Part shown: positions 18,651 to 28,039 of the stretch, piece after piece
Layout of the letters: the number at the start of each line of letters is the position of its first letter
Position numbering within the stretch: position 1 is the stretch's first letter
Assembly: GCA_934541105.1 (NCBI GenBank)
Contig: CAKTDA010000006.1
Coordinates: forward strand, 248,001 to 312,000
Source of the DNA: an uncultured Luteitalea sp.
GTDB lineage: Bacteria; Acidobacteriota; Vicinamibacteria; Vicinamibacterales; Vicinamibacteraceae
Direction: 5' to 3'
Length of the DNA stretch: 64,000 nucleotides
Position numbers and translations under genes: made by a program
The notes under the pieces: model-generated
Database searches by the model: none
What the model saw: the letters and a program-made list of their open reading frames with translations, nothing else
Told to the model about the DNA's origin: nothing

Positions 18651-20146
18651 GTTCCCACACGGATCGCGCCGGGTACGCCCTCCCGCCACACTATCGGGTC
18701 AACGCGTCGCCGGCGTACTTCGAGGACGTCCCGCGCGGCCTCGTGTTCCAGCCGCACGTCTACGAGATGGCGTCGTACCTCGTCGAACGCGCTGGCCTTC
18801 GGGCCGTCGTGGACGTCGGCGCGGGCAACGGCGAGAAGCTGCGGCCCCTCGGTGGACGGGCCGAGGTCATGGCCATCGACCACGGCGCGAACCTCGCCAG
18901 GCTCTCCGCGCTCGGCTTCGCGCGTGTCCTGGATCACGATGTCGCAGCCGGGATGCCCGACCTGCCGCACGACCTGCTCGCCCGCGCCGTCGTGATCGCG
19001 GCCGACATCATCGAGCACCTGCCCGATCCCGGCCCGCTGCTCGATGGACTTGCGCACTGGGCAGGGAAGGCGCCGTTCGTGCTGCTGTCCACGCCGGACC
19101 GCGTCCGTGTGCGCGGAGCCGCAGACGACGGTCCCCCGGCGAACCCGAGCCATGTCCGCGAGTGGAGTCACGACGAGTTCGCGCGGGCACTTCGTGCGGC
19201 CGGCCTCGGCGTGGGCCTGATCGGACACACGATCAACACCGATCACCACGACGTCAAGAGCACGCTGCTCGCAGTTGCCGGCACTCACGCCGACTGGCGC
19301 CCGTCGCGCCGTGTGCCGGTACTCGCCATCATCAACGCGTACAACGAGGAGGACATCGTCGGGGAGACGGTGCGACACCTGCTGGACGACGGCATCGACG
19401 TGCACGTGGTGGACAACTGGTCCACCGACGGGACGCTGCGCGTGCTCGACTCGATGGGTGCGGGTGGCAGGCTGACGGTGTCGCGCTATCCGGACCACCC
19501 GAGCGGCGAGTACGAGTGGCATCGGCTCCTCGAACACACCGCAGCGATCGCGGCGCAGTCGCCGCATGCGTGGGTGATCCACCACGACGCCGACGAGTTG
19601 CGCGCGTCGCCGTGGCGCGGGGTCGGCCTCGCCGATGGCATCGCGTTCGTCGATTCGCTCGGCTACACCGCCATCGATTTCACGGTCGTGGACTTCCGGC
19701 CGGTCGGCGACGACCCTGTCGGCGACACGTGGGAACAGCGGGTGCGCCACTTCGAGTTCGGGCGGCGGGCGGGACACTTCCGGCAGGTCAAGGCATGGCG
19801 ACAGACCCCCGGTGTGGTCGTGGACCTCGCGAGCTCGGGCGGGCACGACGTGACGTTCGGGGGACGCACGGTGTACCCGCTGAAGTTCCTCTGCCGTCAC
19901 TATCCGTTGCGCTCGCGCGCACAGGCCGCGCGCAAGGTCTTCCTCGATCGCGCCCCGCGGATCGCGCGCGAACGACAGGAACGCGGCTGGCACGCCCACT
20001 ACGATCGCTTCCGGTCCGCGGACGACTTCCGCTGGGACCGCCACACCCTGCACGCGTGGAGCGACGTCCTGTTCCACTCGGAGTTCATCGTCGAGCGACT
20101 GACCGGCCTCGGCATTCCGCGCACGGAGCACACCGATGGCCGCTGA
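18647..20146 (+). CDS. Methyltransferase-GT2 glycosyltransferase fusion
   Basis: This protein has two parts. Residues about 45-215 are a class I SAM methyltransferase (VVDVGAGNGEKL, then a DIIEHLPDPGPLL block). Residues about 220-470 are a family 2-like glycosyltransferase with AIINAYNEEDIV, VVDNWSTDGTL and the metal-binding HHDADE. A single polypeptide could both transfer and methylate a sugar, or methylate a partner product. It overlaps DUF115 by 4 bases (ATGA) and the next gene by 11, so it sits in a tight operon. Confidence 0.8.
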   Translation: MSSHTDRAGYALPPHYRVNASPAYFEDVPRGLVFQPHVYEMASYLVERAGLRAVVDVGAGNGEKLRPLGGRAEVMAIDHGANLARLSALGFARVLDHDVAAGMPDLPHDLLARAVVIAADIIEHLPDPGPLLDGLAHWAGKAPFVLLSTPDRVRVRGAADDGPPANPSHVREWSHDEFARALRAAGLGVGLIGHTINTDHHDVKSTLLAVAGTHADWRPSRRVPVLAIINAYNEEDIVGETVRHLLDDGIDVHVVDNWSTDGTLRVLDSMGAGGRLTVSRYPDHPSGEYEWHRLLEHTAAIAAQSPHAWVIHHDADELRASPWRGVGLADGIAFVDSLGYTAIDFTVVDFRPVGDDPVGDTWEQRVRHFEFGRRAGHFRQVKAWRQTPGVVVDLASSGGHDVTFGGRTVYPLKFLCRHYPLRSRAQAARKVFLDRAPRIARERQERGWHAHYDRFRSADDFRWDRHTLHAWSDVLFHSEFIVERLTGLGIPRTEHTDGR

Positions 20147-22178
20147 ACCACGGCAGTCCGGCACGGCACGCGTGCGGCCCGCCTGCGACACGCCGAACCA
20201 GCACGCGCGGCCCGCATCGGTTCGCATCACGCCATCGAGTGCCGTTTTCTCCGGTTACCAGGACTACCTGTTGACGCCGCACGGCGTCGAGCCGCGCGAT
20301 TTCGACCACACGCTCACGGCCAAATACCACCTCCTCGATCCCGCACTGGCGCCATCCCTCGTGTCGGGACGCACCGTGCTCGACCTCGGTGCCAACGCGG
20401 CGTTCTTCTCGTTCCTGTGCCTCCAGCGCGGCGCGACCGGGGCCACGGCGGTGGACATCGAGCAGCCGTACGTGGACATGGTGAACGAGGCCGCGCGGGC
20501 GCTGGGCTTTGCGAACATGCGCGCCCATCGATCGAATGTCGAGGACTGGCAGGCGCCGGCCGACGTCGTGGTGGCCCTGGCACTCGTCCACTGGTTGTTC
20601 GACTGCACCGCCAGGTTCGGGGATCTCGACGCCGTCGTCGATCACCTCGCGGGCCTGGCTCGCCACGCACTGGTCGTGGAATGGGTCGACGCCGACGACC
20701 CGGCGATCGTCTCGTTCGGACATCTCGACTGGCGCACCGGCACGAGGCCAGGTGTCTACGATCGCGGCGTCTTCGAGCAGGCTCTCGCGAACCGCTTCGC
20801 TCGAGTGGAGCGACTTGGTGGCATCTCCGCGACGCGACACCTGTACCTGGCCCGTGTACACCCACACGTCGTGGATCTCACGTGTCCCATGCCTCTGCGG
20901 CACGAGGTCTCGACGATCATCTCCTGCAGCCGCCTGACGACCCATGACGGCGTCGCCTACTGGAGCCGCGTCCACGATCTCGGCGACTGCATCGTCAAAC
21001 AGACGACGGGATCGCTCGCCTCGCGCGAGGCTGCCATTCTCGAGCGTCTCGCCGGACCGCAGGTCCCCCGCGTGCTGGGCGTGGACGACGATGGCGGCAC
21101 GTCGGTCCTGCGCCTTGCCAGGGTTGCCGGCACGCCATGGCGTGAGGCCGTCGGCGGCCTGCGCGAGAACGCGCAGCGGCTGGCCCGGTGCCTCCGATCC
21201 GCCCTCGACGCGCTCGAGCACTGGCGCGCACGGGGCGTCGCGCATCGCGACCTGCTGGATGGCAACGTCCTCGTCGATGGCGAACGGCTCGTCTTCCTCG
21301 ATTTCGGCTGGGCCACGGCACCGGGGTTGCCCGTCTTCACACCAGAAGGCTTCGATGCTCGGCGCAATGCCTCCGACGTGCACGCCATCGGCAGGCTCTT
21401 GCTCGATGCCTGTCCGCCATCCTCGCCACTGCACGGCCTCGTCGTGCTGATGGCTCGCGACGACCCCCGCCATCGTGAGGACGATCCCGGTCGCTTGCGC
21501 GCGTGGCTCGACCAACTGACGACCGGAGGGCCTCGTGCGGCGGAGTTGACGACATGGCTCGCCCACCTCGCCGCCCGCGACGACGAGATTGCCGTGCTCG
21601 AGCAGGCGCACGCCGCGCGCCAGGCGGAGCTTGACGAGCTCCGTGCCCAGCGCGCGACGCTCGAGCGAACGGTTGCGGCACTCGAAGGGCCTGAGGCGCG
21701 ACGCCTCGACGCGGACCCCGCCGCCGAGTGGCACGCGGCGTTCATCGCGGGTGCGACCATGCCGCCGCCTCCGGGCCTTGCACGGCATGCGGTGACGTTT
21801 GCATCGGCGCTCCGGGCACACGGCGCGACCGCCGACGCCTTGCGCGTGCTCGACGCGGTGCTGGCGCCAGACGACCGCGCGGTAGACGCAGAGACCCGCC
21901 TCGTCGCGACGTACGGCCGCGCGTCGGCGTTGCGCGAACTGGGTGACGAAGACGCGGCACTCGCGGCCTTCTCCGCACTCGCGGCAGACGAACGGGACCT
22001 GCCGCCGCACTTTCGCGGCGGGGCGCTCTACCACGTGGCCGCGATTCTTGCGTCGCGCGGCGACCGCGAGTCCGCGGTGCGCCACCTGCGCGAATGCCTC
22101 GACGTGCTGCCGGGCCATGGTGCTGCGCGCGAGTTGATGGAGACGTCGATGCGGGACGGGAGCGAGGGACTCCGATGA
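20136..22178 (+). CDS. WbdD-like methyltransferase-kinase-coiled-coil protein with TPR tail
   Basis: The domain order is as follows. Residues about 45-245 are a SAM methyltransferase (TVLDLGANAAFFSFLCL, AVDIEQPY). Residues about 270-440 are a kinase-like fold with the catalytic loop HRDLLDGN (about 371-378) and DFG (about 391-393). A coiled coil covers about 465-525, and TPR-like helices about 540-675. This matches WbdD, which ends E. coli O9a O-antigen chains by phosphorylating and methylating the tip and uses its coiled coil as a length ruler. Here the coil is shorter and a TPR tail replaces the membrane-binding end. Chain termination is inferred from the architecture. Confidence 0.72.
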   Translation: MAAEPRQSGTARVRPACDTPNQHARPASVRITPSSAVFSGYQDYLLTPHGVEPRDFDHTLTAKYHLLDPALAPSLVSGRTVLDLGANAAFFSFLCLQRGATGATAVDIEQPYVDMVNEAARALGFANMRAHRSNVEDWQAPADVVVALALVHWLFDCTARFGDLDAVVDHLAGLARHALVVEWVDADDPAIVSFGHLDWRTGTRPGVYDRGVFEQALANRFARVERLGGISATRHLYLARVHPHVVDLTCPMPLRHEVSTIISCSRLTTHDGVAYWSRVHDLGDCIVKQTTGSLASREAAILERLAGPQVPRVLGVDDDGGTSVLRLARVAGTPWREAVGGLRENAQRLARCLRSALDALEHWRARGVAHRDLLDGNVLVDGERLVFLDFGWATAPGLPVFTPEGFDARRNASDVHAIGRLLLDACPPSSPLHGLVVLMARDDPRHREDDPGRLRAWLDQLTTGGPRAAELTTWLAHLAARDDEIAVLEQAHAARQAELDELRAQRATLERTVAALEGPEARRLDADPAAEWHAAFIAGATMPPPPGLARHAVTFASALRAHGATADALRVLDAVLAPDDRAVDAETRLVATYGRASALRELGDEDAALAAFSALAADERDLPPHFRGGALYHVAAILASRGDRESAVRHLRECLDVLPGHGAARELMETSMRDGSEGLR

Positions 22179-23161
22179 CGGTCGTGACAAGGCAGGCGTG
22201 GCTCGAGAGCATGCCCTGGATCGACAGGGATGATGCCGACATCGACGGCTACGTGCGGCAGCTCGACGAGGATCCCGGCTTCGACCTTCGCTCGGCACTC
22301 GAGCGCTGGCGGCGGGACGGTGTCGTCGTGTTCGAGAACGCAATCGAACCGGCATGCCTCGACGCCTTCGAGGCCGACCTCCACGAGCTGCAAAGCCATC
22401 CGGATGCCTACGACCTGACCGTCGAAGTGCGCGGATCCCGGCACATGCCGATCGGCGAGGTCGACCGCGCGGAACTCAGTTCGCCGGGTGTGAAGTTCAA
22501 TCACATGCACACGGTCTCGGGACACGCGATGCGCCTCAGCCTGCACCGGGCCGTCTCCGGGTTCCTGCGCCACGTGTTCCGGCATCCGGCATGCGTGACG
22601 CAATCGCTGACGTTCTACAAGGGCAGCCAGCAGCCGATACACATCGACTATCCGTACGTGCGGACGCAGACGCATCTCGCGCACCTGGCCGCGAGCTGGA
22701 TCCCGCTCGAGGACATCCACGCGGAATCGGGCCCTCTCGCGTACTATCCCGGCTCGCACCGCGTGGACGTCTCCGGCTTCTTCGACTGGGGCGGTGGCAG
22801 CATCCTCTACGAGAAGGACAGCGGTCGCACGCCGATGGACTTCGCGCACTACCTCTGGGACCGCATGCGCGAACAGGGCCTGTCGCCGCGGGTGTTCCTG
22901 CCCCGGCGCGGCGACGTGCTCGTGTGGCATGGCAATCTTGCGCACGAGGGCACCCGAATCGGGGACGACCGCCGTACACGCAGGTCGTACGTGACGCACT
23001 ACACGTCGCTCGACGCCTATCCCGAGCGGCTCCGCTACCCCGATGCGCTGGCCGCCCACCGCTACGTGACGTCGGACGGCGGCTACGCCTTCGACCTGCC
23101 CTGGCGCGAAGGCGCACGGGTGCTCCCGAGCTACGCGGCACTCCGCGCCAAGACGTCATGA
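22175..23161 (+). CDS. Phytanoyl-CoA dioxygenase (PhyH) family oxygenase
   Basis: This is a 328-residue Fe(II)/2-oxoglutarate-type enzyme. The facial triad is visible as His156-x-Asp158 (IHIDYPY) and a distal His near 252-257 (VWHGNLAHEG), followed by the Arg-rich stretch RRTRRSYVTHY expected to bind 2-oxoglutarate. The start overlaps the previous stop (ATGA), and the stop overlaps the next start. Within this cluster it probably hydroxylates a sugar or lipid group of the surface glycan; the substrate cannot be read from the sequence. Confidence 0.85.
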   Translation: MTVVTRQAWLESMPWIDRDDADIDGYVRQLDEDPGFDLRSALERWRRDGVVVFENAIEPACLDAFEADLHELQSHPDAYDLTVEVRGSRHMPIGEVDRAELSSPGVKFNHMHTVSGHAMRLSLHRAVSGFLRHVFRHPACVTQSLTFYKGSQQPIHIDYPYVRTQTHLAHLAASWIPLEDIHAESGPLAYYPGSHRVDVSGFFDWGGGSILYEKDSGRTPMDFAHYLWDRMREQGLSPRVFLPRRGDVLVWHGNLAHEGTRIGDDRRTRRSYVTHYTSLDAYPERLRYPDALAAHRYVTSDGGYAFDLPWREGARVLPSYAALRAKTS

Positions 23162-23883
23162 GCGGGTCGTCGATGCCAACGCCGCATTCCCACGACGGCT
23201 ACTGCCCGATCTGCGAAGGACCGGCGACCTTCGTCATCCACGACGCATGGCTGCGCGACCACTACCGGTGCGCGGCCTGCGAGTCGATTCCCCGCAATCG
23301 CGCGCTCGCGAACGCGCTCGGCATCTTCTGTCCCGATTGGCGCGAGTCGGAACTGCACGAGTCGTCACCCGGCGGACCGCTCTCGGACTTCCTGCGCAGG
23401 TCCTGTCCTCGCTACACGAGTTCCTACTGTTACGACGACGTGCCGCGGGGCGCGCACGTGGGCCCGCATCGCTCCGAGGACTTGGCCGCGTTGACGTTCG
23501 CGGATGCCTCGCTCGACATGCTGGTGACGTCGGACGTCTTCGAGCACGTGCTCGAGCCGGAACGCGCGTTCCGGGAGATCGCGCGCGTCCTGCGCCCGGC
23601 GGGGGCGCACGTCTTCACGATGCCCTGGTATCCCGCGCTGGAGCACACGCGCGTGCGCGCCGCACGCCGAGACGACGGCACGGTGGTGCAGTTGTGCGAG
23701 CCGGTGTATCACGGCAACCCGCTGACGTCCGAGGGAGCCCTCGTCACGCGTGACTGGGGCCGCGACTTCGTGGACGTGGTGCTCGCCCACGGCGGACTCG
23801 CCACGACGATCTACGTCGAACGTGACCGCGCCAAGGGCCTCGACGGCGAGTTCCTCGAGGTGTTCGTCAGCCGCAAGCGGTGA
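23158..23883 (+). CDS. SAM-dependent methyltransferase with N-terminal Cys motif
   Basis: This is a 241-residue methyltransferase of the type-11 group: the block LDMLVTSDVFEHVLEPERAFREIARVLRPAG is clear, although the usual glycine-rich motif I is degenerate. Near the N-terminus are CPICEG and YRCAACES, a likely zinc ribbon. It is the last gene of the plus-strand part of the glycan operon, coupled to PhyH by a 4-base overlap and converging with the GT2 gene 7 bases away. It probably methylates a sugar or glycan intermediate. Confidence 0.8.
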   Translation: MSGSSMPTPHSHDGYCPICEGPATFVIHDAWLRDHYRCAACESIPRNRALANALGIFCPDWRESELHESSPGGPLSDFLRRSCPRYTSSYCYDDVPRGAHVGPHRSEDLAALTFADASLDMLVTSDVFEHVLEPERAFREIARVLRPAGAHVFTMPWYPALEHTRVRAARRDDGTVVQLCEPVYHGNPLTSEGALVTRDWGRDFVDVVLAHGGLATTIYVERDRAKGLDGEFLEVFVSRKR

Positions 23884-23890
23884 CGGCCGC

Positions 23891-25144
23891 TCAGGGCACG
23901 TCGGCAAGCGCGTGCAGCGTGTCTGGACGCAGGCACACGGTGTGGCGGCACTCGTCGGGCGTGCCCCTCCGGACGAACTCGAGGTTCAGCCGCGCATCCC
24001 GGTAGTCGGGGTGGCGCCGCACCAGTTCCTCCAGCACGCTGACCGCGCGCGGCCGATCGACACGTGACAGCGCGATTCCCCACGAGTTCATCGCCTCGGC
24101 GAACCGGCGGAGCGGGCGCACGTAGGCATGCTCGAACAGGCCGGCGGCGCGCAGGGCGTCGCCCTCCTCGAAGGCCGCAAGCCCTCGCATGAACGTCGCC
24201 AGGGGATGCGGGGTGTCGAACGCGAGGGCCTCGCGTGCGAATCCCTCGCGGTCGATGTGATACAGGGCCGCGAGGCGCACGAATCGATGGACCTCCTCGC
24301 GGATGCCGTCCCGGCCGACGTGTTCGCTCAGGTAGTCGGGGATGGCTGCCCAGCGGCCCGACCGGCGCATCGCCTCGAATGCCCGGATGTACCTCGTCGT
24401 GAGCAGGCGGCGACGGTCCTCCGGCCCATACACCTCCCGGACCGGCGCGTGTCGTGACATGAAGGCAGCAAGCCTGGGAACTGCCTGCCGCTCGGTGGTC
24501 TCGACGTCGAACGCGAGGTTGCGGCCGTGGTACCGCTTCAGCACGAGGCGCTCGTCGAGCAGTTCCAGGTGCCGCGCGTCCTCGAACGTCCGGAGGAGGA
24601 AGTGCCAGTCGAGGATTCGGCTGCAGTCGGCGGGCAGCGGACACCAGGACTTCAGGACTGCCGACCGGAACGCGAGGAAGGACACCGTCCAGATCGGGTT
24701 GTACTGGCAGGCCACCGCCGCGAACAACTCCGGTGAATGGTCGTAGGCCTCGAACGGTTCCTCGCGACGTCCGTCGGCATCGATCCGCTGCCCATTGCAC
24801 GCGACGACGTCCGCGTGCGTGGCGTCGAAGCAGGCGATCGTCCGTGCGATGCGGGCCGGCTCGTACAAGTCGTCGCCGTCGAGCAGCAGCACGAACTCTC
24901 CCGCCGCTTCCGCAATGCCGGCCTGGAGCGCATGGTGGACACCTTGCGTCGTCTCGCGGACCAGCCGGAAGCGCGAATCGCCGGCTGCCACCGCGCCCAC
25001 GATGTCGCGCGATCGATCCCTCGAGTTGTTGTCGACGACGATTGCCTCGAAGTCGCCTGAATCCTGGGCCGCCACCGACGCGAGGCACGGACCGATGTAC
25101 CGCTCGAAGTCGTGGCAGGTGACGACGACCGACACGCGGGGCAT
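23891..25144 (-). CDS. Family 2 glycosyltransferase with helical C-terminal tail
   Basis: The first 230 residues are a GT-A domain (VSVVVTCHDFERYIGPCL, VVDNNSRD, LLDGDDLYEPARI with the DxD). The remaining 190 are helical and end in a TPR-like unit (LEELVRRHPDYRDARLNLEFV). The start at 25144 follows the upstream WbsX gene by only 4 bases, so the gene is the last of the minus-strand GT4-WbsX-GT2 operon. The sugar donor and acceptor are unknown. The TPR-like tail resembles those of its neighbours. Confidence 0.85.
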   Translation of the reverse strand: MPRVSVVVTCHDFERYIGPCLASVAAQDSGDFEAIVVDNNSRDRSRDIVGAVAAGDSRFRLVRETTQGVHHALQAGIAEAAGEFVLLLDGDDLYEPARIARTIACFDATHADVVACNGQRIDADGRREEPFEAYDHSPELFAAVACQYNPIWTVSFLAFRSAVLKSWCPLPADCSRILDWHFLLRTFEDARHLELLDERLVLKRYHGRNLAFDVETTERQAVPRLAAFMSRHAPVREVYGPEDRRRLLTTRYIRAFEAMRRSGRWAAIPDYLSEHVGRDGIREEVHRFVRLAALYHIDREGFAREALAFDTPHPLATFMRGLAAFEEGDALRAAGLFEHAYVRPLRRFAEAMNSWGIALSRVDRPRAVSVLEELVRRHPDYRDARLNLEFVRRGTPDECRHTVCLRPDTLHALADVP

Positions 25145-25148
25145 CGGC

Positions 25149-26528
25149 TCAGCGCGCTCCTTCCGCGTCGATGGCATCGAGCCGTCGCCGGGCCGCCTCG
25201 TGATTCGGGCAGAGCGCGAGGCACTCCACCAGCAGTCGGCGCGCATCGTCGCCGCCGGCCATCGCGAGCTTGAAGCCGGCCTTTCCGGCCAGTTCGGGAT
25301 CCACGTCCCGCGCCTGCGTCAGGACGTGCGAGAACATCGCACGCGCGGCCCCAGCATCGCCGGCGTCGAGCAACCGCGACGCGTCGCGGTAGAGCGCAAG
25401 CAGGGCGTCCGCCCGGCCTCCCTTCGCCTCACGCGCAATCCGATCCGCGAACGCGCGCCACTCGGGGTCCGGAACGGTGTGCCCCGCAAGCGCGCGGGCC
25501 GTCGCCTCGAGATAGCCGCGCTGCCATCGCTGGCACGGCTCGAGATGGTTGCCCTCCGCCCACTCGTTCCACGCATTGACGAAGACGAAGTTCTCGTCCG
25601 TGCTCGGCGGCGTGAAAGCGACGAGCACGTCGCGCAGCCACTGCTCGTACGACGCCGGGCTCGCGGCGTGCAGGATCGTCGCCCCTGCCTTGCGCCGCGC
25701 GGCGTTGTCCCAGGACGGCACGACACACGGAAACCGGGGATGGTGGACGAGCGGTCGTGCAAGCATGCGCGCGGCGCTCGTGGCGTAGTCGAAGATCCGA
25801 TGGCTCCCGACGCGCCACGGCGCGCCGAGATGCTCCCAGTCGGGCTGGAACTCCACGGCAGCGTCGAAGCCGAGCGCGCGGGGGTCGGACTTCTCCGTGG
25901 CAAACGACTCGACGCGACACAGATACAACTCGCCGATGCCGAGCCGCCGCGCCTCGTCGCGCCACACGCGGGTCGTCGCGAGAGGGTCGGGCAGGCGGCT
26001 CGCACGATAGACGAGCAACAGGGGCCGGCCGTCGACCCGGATGTACCTCGCGTCCGCGAAGGCGTGGGCGAGCCATCGCATGTGCGCGATGTCGTCATCG
26101 CGGGAATAGCGCTGCTCGACGAGGATCTCGCTGTCGAGTCCATCCCAGCGCCGCGTCCAGTTCTCGTTTGCCCAGCAGAGGCAGAACGGGAAGTCGGGAG
26201 CCCCGGACGCCAGCACCTCGTCGATGGGCCGGTGCAGGAGGCGGCGTCCGCTGAACCAGTAGTGGTAGTAGACGAACCCGTGCAGGCCGTGCGCACGCGC
26301 AAGATCGGCCTGGGACTGCCGCACTTCGTGCAGCCGCAGATCGTAGAAGCCCAGATCGGCGGGCAGGTGCGGCTGCTGGTGCCCCTCGAAGAGCGGCGAC
26401 GCCTGCACGACGTTGGTCCATTCCGTGAACCCGGGGCCCCAGAACCTGTCGTTCTCTGGCGTCGGATGGAACTGCGGGAGCAGGAAGGCCAGCGCACGCA
26501 CGCGCCCGGGCGCGATGCCGTCAGCCAT
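25149..26528 (-). CDS. WbsX-type (GH99-like) protein with TPR tail
   Basis: Residues about 10-360 match WbsX/glycosyltransferase-99-like proteins. The motifs are AFLLPQFHPTPENDRFWGPGFTEWTN, GFVYYHYWFSGRRLL, CWANENWTRRWDG and FVNAWNEWAEGNHLEP. This TIM-barrel family is common in O-antigen and capsule loci and is related to endo-mannosidase folds, but its reaction is poorly defined. The last 90 residues are a TPR-like tail (DPELAGKAGFKLA, LALCPNHEAARRRLDA) nearly matching that of the GT4 next door. It overlaps that gene by 8 bases. Confidence 0.85.
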   Translation of the reverse strand: MADGIAPGRVRALAFLLPQFHPTPENDRFWGPGFTEWTNVVQASPLFEGHQQPHLPADLGFYDLRLHEVRQSQADLARAHGLHGFVYYHYWFSGRRLLHRPIDEVLASGAPDFPFCLCWANENWTRRWDGLDSEILVEQRYSRDDDIAHMRWLAHAFADARYIRVDGRPLLLVYRASRLPDPLATTRVWRDEARRLGIGELYLCRVESFATEKSDPRALGFDAAVEFQPDWEHLGAPWRVGSHRIFDYATSAARMLARPLVHHPRFPCVVPSWDNAARRKAGATILHAASPASYEQWLRDVLVAFTPPSTDENFVFVNAWNEWAEGNHLEPCQRWQRGYLEATARALAGHTVPDPEWRAFADRIAREAKGGRADALLALYRDASRLLDAGDAGAARAMFSHVLTQARDVDPELAGKAGFKLAMAGGDDARRLLVECLALCPNHEAARRRLDAIDAEGAR

Positions 26529-27990
26529 GGACGGAAGGCCCCGCAGCGAGTTGATCGAGCAGCGTGCGCGCCGCCTGGTGCGTCGGCAGCAGCGCCAGGG
26601 CACGCTCGCAACAGTGCCGCGCCTCGTCGGAACGCACGGTGAGCGTCGCGACCTTGTACCACGCCTTGCCGGCCAGCTCCGGATCGGCCCACGAGGCCTC
26701 GTCGGCAACCATCTCGAACGCGATCCGCGCGCGATCCACGTCGCCCGCTGCCGCGCGGGCCGATGCCAGCCGATAGAGCGCGATGAGACCTGCGTCGAAG
26801 CCGTGCGCGATGCGCGCCGGCACGAGGGCGCCGCTGGCGGCCTGCCGTGCAAGGCGTGCTCCAGCAGGCCCGGCCGCAATCGTGCGGTCGATGACGTCGG
26901 CCAGCAGCGGGAGCGCAACGGCCACGTCGTGCCTCGCCTGCACCTTCGCCTGCGCGCGGGCGCCGCGCCGTGCGCGCTCGGAAGGGTCGTCGAGCAACGC
27001 CACGACGGCTCGTCCCATCGCGTCGATGGCAAGGTACGGCACCACCATCCCCGCGTCGTCCTCGACGAACTCCGGTGTCCCGCCTGCGTCGCGGAAGCAG
27101 ATGACGGGCATGCCGGTCGCTGCGGCCTCGAGCGCCACGAGCGGAAACGGATCCTCACGCGACGTCAACAGGAAGATGTCGCCCATCCCGTACGTGGGCG
27201 CCGGATCGTCGCGGTCGCCGAGGATGTGCAGCCTGTCGTCCACGCAGAGCCGCGTGGCGTCGTGGCGCAGCGCCGCAACGTGCCGGCCCGCCGATTGACC
27301 CCCGACCCAGATCCAGTGCGCACCGTGACGCGGCGCCAGACGCTGCACGGCGCCGGCAACCTGCACGAACAGATCCGGTCCCTTGCGCCAGTCGAGGGTA
27401 CCCGCGCCGAGGATCACGGGGTCGGTCGGGCCGATGCCGAGCCGCACGCGCTCCGCGGCCTGCCCGCGATCGGTCTCGCTCCAGCGCGTGGTGTCGATGC
27501 ATTCGTGGACGAGCACGACATCTGCCGCATCGACACCAAGGCCGTCGACGAGGTGCCGGCGCACCGCATCCGATACGGCCACGAACGTGTCGGTGCGGGC
27601 GTGGAGAGCCTCGAAGCGCGCGCGCGTCGTGTGGTGCTCGATCCAGAAGCCGAGCTCGTGCACATGCGTCAGTACCGGCGTACCCGTGTGCGCGATCGCA
27701 GCAATGATGTCGGCAGACTCTACGGTGTTGGCGTACACGAGGGCGAACTCGCGGGAGGCGACGCGTTGCGCCAGACGCGACAGTCGCTCGCTGGCCTGGC
27801 TCGGCTCGGCAACGAGGCCGAGCACGGACGTCGGTCCCAGTGCCTCGAATCGTGCCGTCAGGTCGCCGCCATCGCCGAGCACGATCTCGAACGGCCGCCC
27901 TGCCTGCGCCAGCCAGCGGCAGAGGTGCAGCAGGACGACGGGCGCCCCGGTGCGGCTGGCATTGTGGCTGACGAACAGGAGAGGACGCAT
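26521..27990 (-). CDS. Family 4 glycosyltransferase with TPR tail
   Basis: This is a GT-B retaining glycosyltransferase. The N-terminal domain starts PLLFVSHNASRTGAPVVLLHLC. The C-terminal domain has ILGAGTLDWRKGPDLF and the donor-binding EDPFPLVALEAAATGMPVI. Residues about 395-485 form a TPR-like tail (DPELAGKAWYKVA, LALLPTHQAARTLLDQL), a close relative of the WbsX tail. The start is 49 bases from the divergent GT2 start, so the two genes share a very short promoter region with a palindromic -10-like box. Confidence 0.87.
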   Translation of the reverse strand: MRPLLFVSHNASRTGAPVVLLHLCRWLAQAGRPFEIVLGDGGDLTARFEALGPTSVLGLVAEPSQASERLSRLAQRVASREFALVYANTVESADIIAAIAHTGTPVLTHVHELGFWIEHHTTRARFEALHARTDTFVAVSDAVRRHLVDGLGVDAADVVLVHECIDTTRWSETDRGQAAERVRLGIGPTDPVILGAGTLDWRKGPDLFVQVAGAVQRLAPRHGAHWIWVGGQSAGRHVAALRHDATRLCVDDRLHILGDRDDPAPTYGMGDIFLLTSREDPFPLVALEAAATGMPVICFRDAGGTPEFVEDDAGMVVPYLAIDAMGRAVVALLDDPSERARRGARAQAKVQARHDVAVALPLLADVIDRTIAAGPAGARLARQAASGALVPARIAHGFDAGLIALYRLASARAAAGDVDRARIAFEMVADEASWADPELAGKAWYKVATLTVRSDEARHCCERALALLPTHQAARTLLDQLAAGPSVHG

Positions 27991-28024
27991 CGGAGATTCC
28001 GCGGCAGGCGCGTCAGGCGTTGCG

Positions 28025-28031
28025 TATGATA
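28025..28031. promoter_or_regulatory. Palindromic -10-like element shared by divergent glycosyltransferase genes
   Basis: CGTATGATACG (28023-28033) reads TATGAT on the plus strand and TATCAT on the minus strand. Each differs from TATAAT at one base. The plus-strand copy ends 9 bases before the GTG of the GT2 gene, which lacks a ribosome site. The minus-strand copy lies about 35 bases before the GT4 start. Confidence 0.45.
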
Positions 28032-28039
28032 CGTCACCC

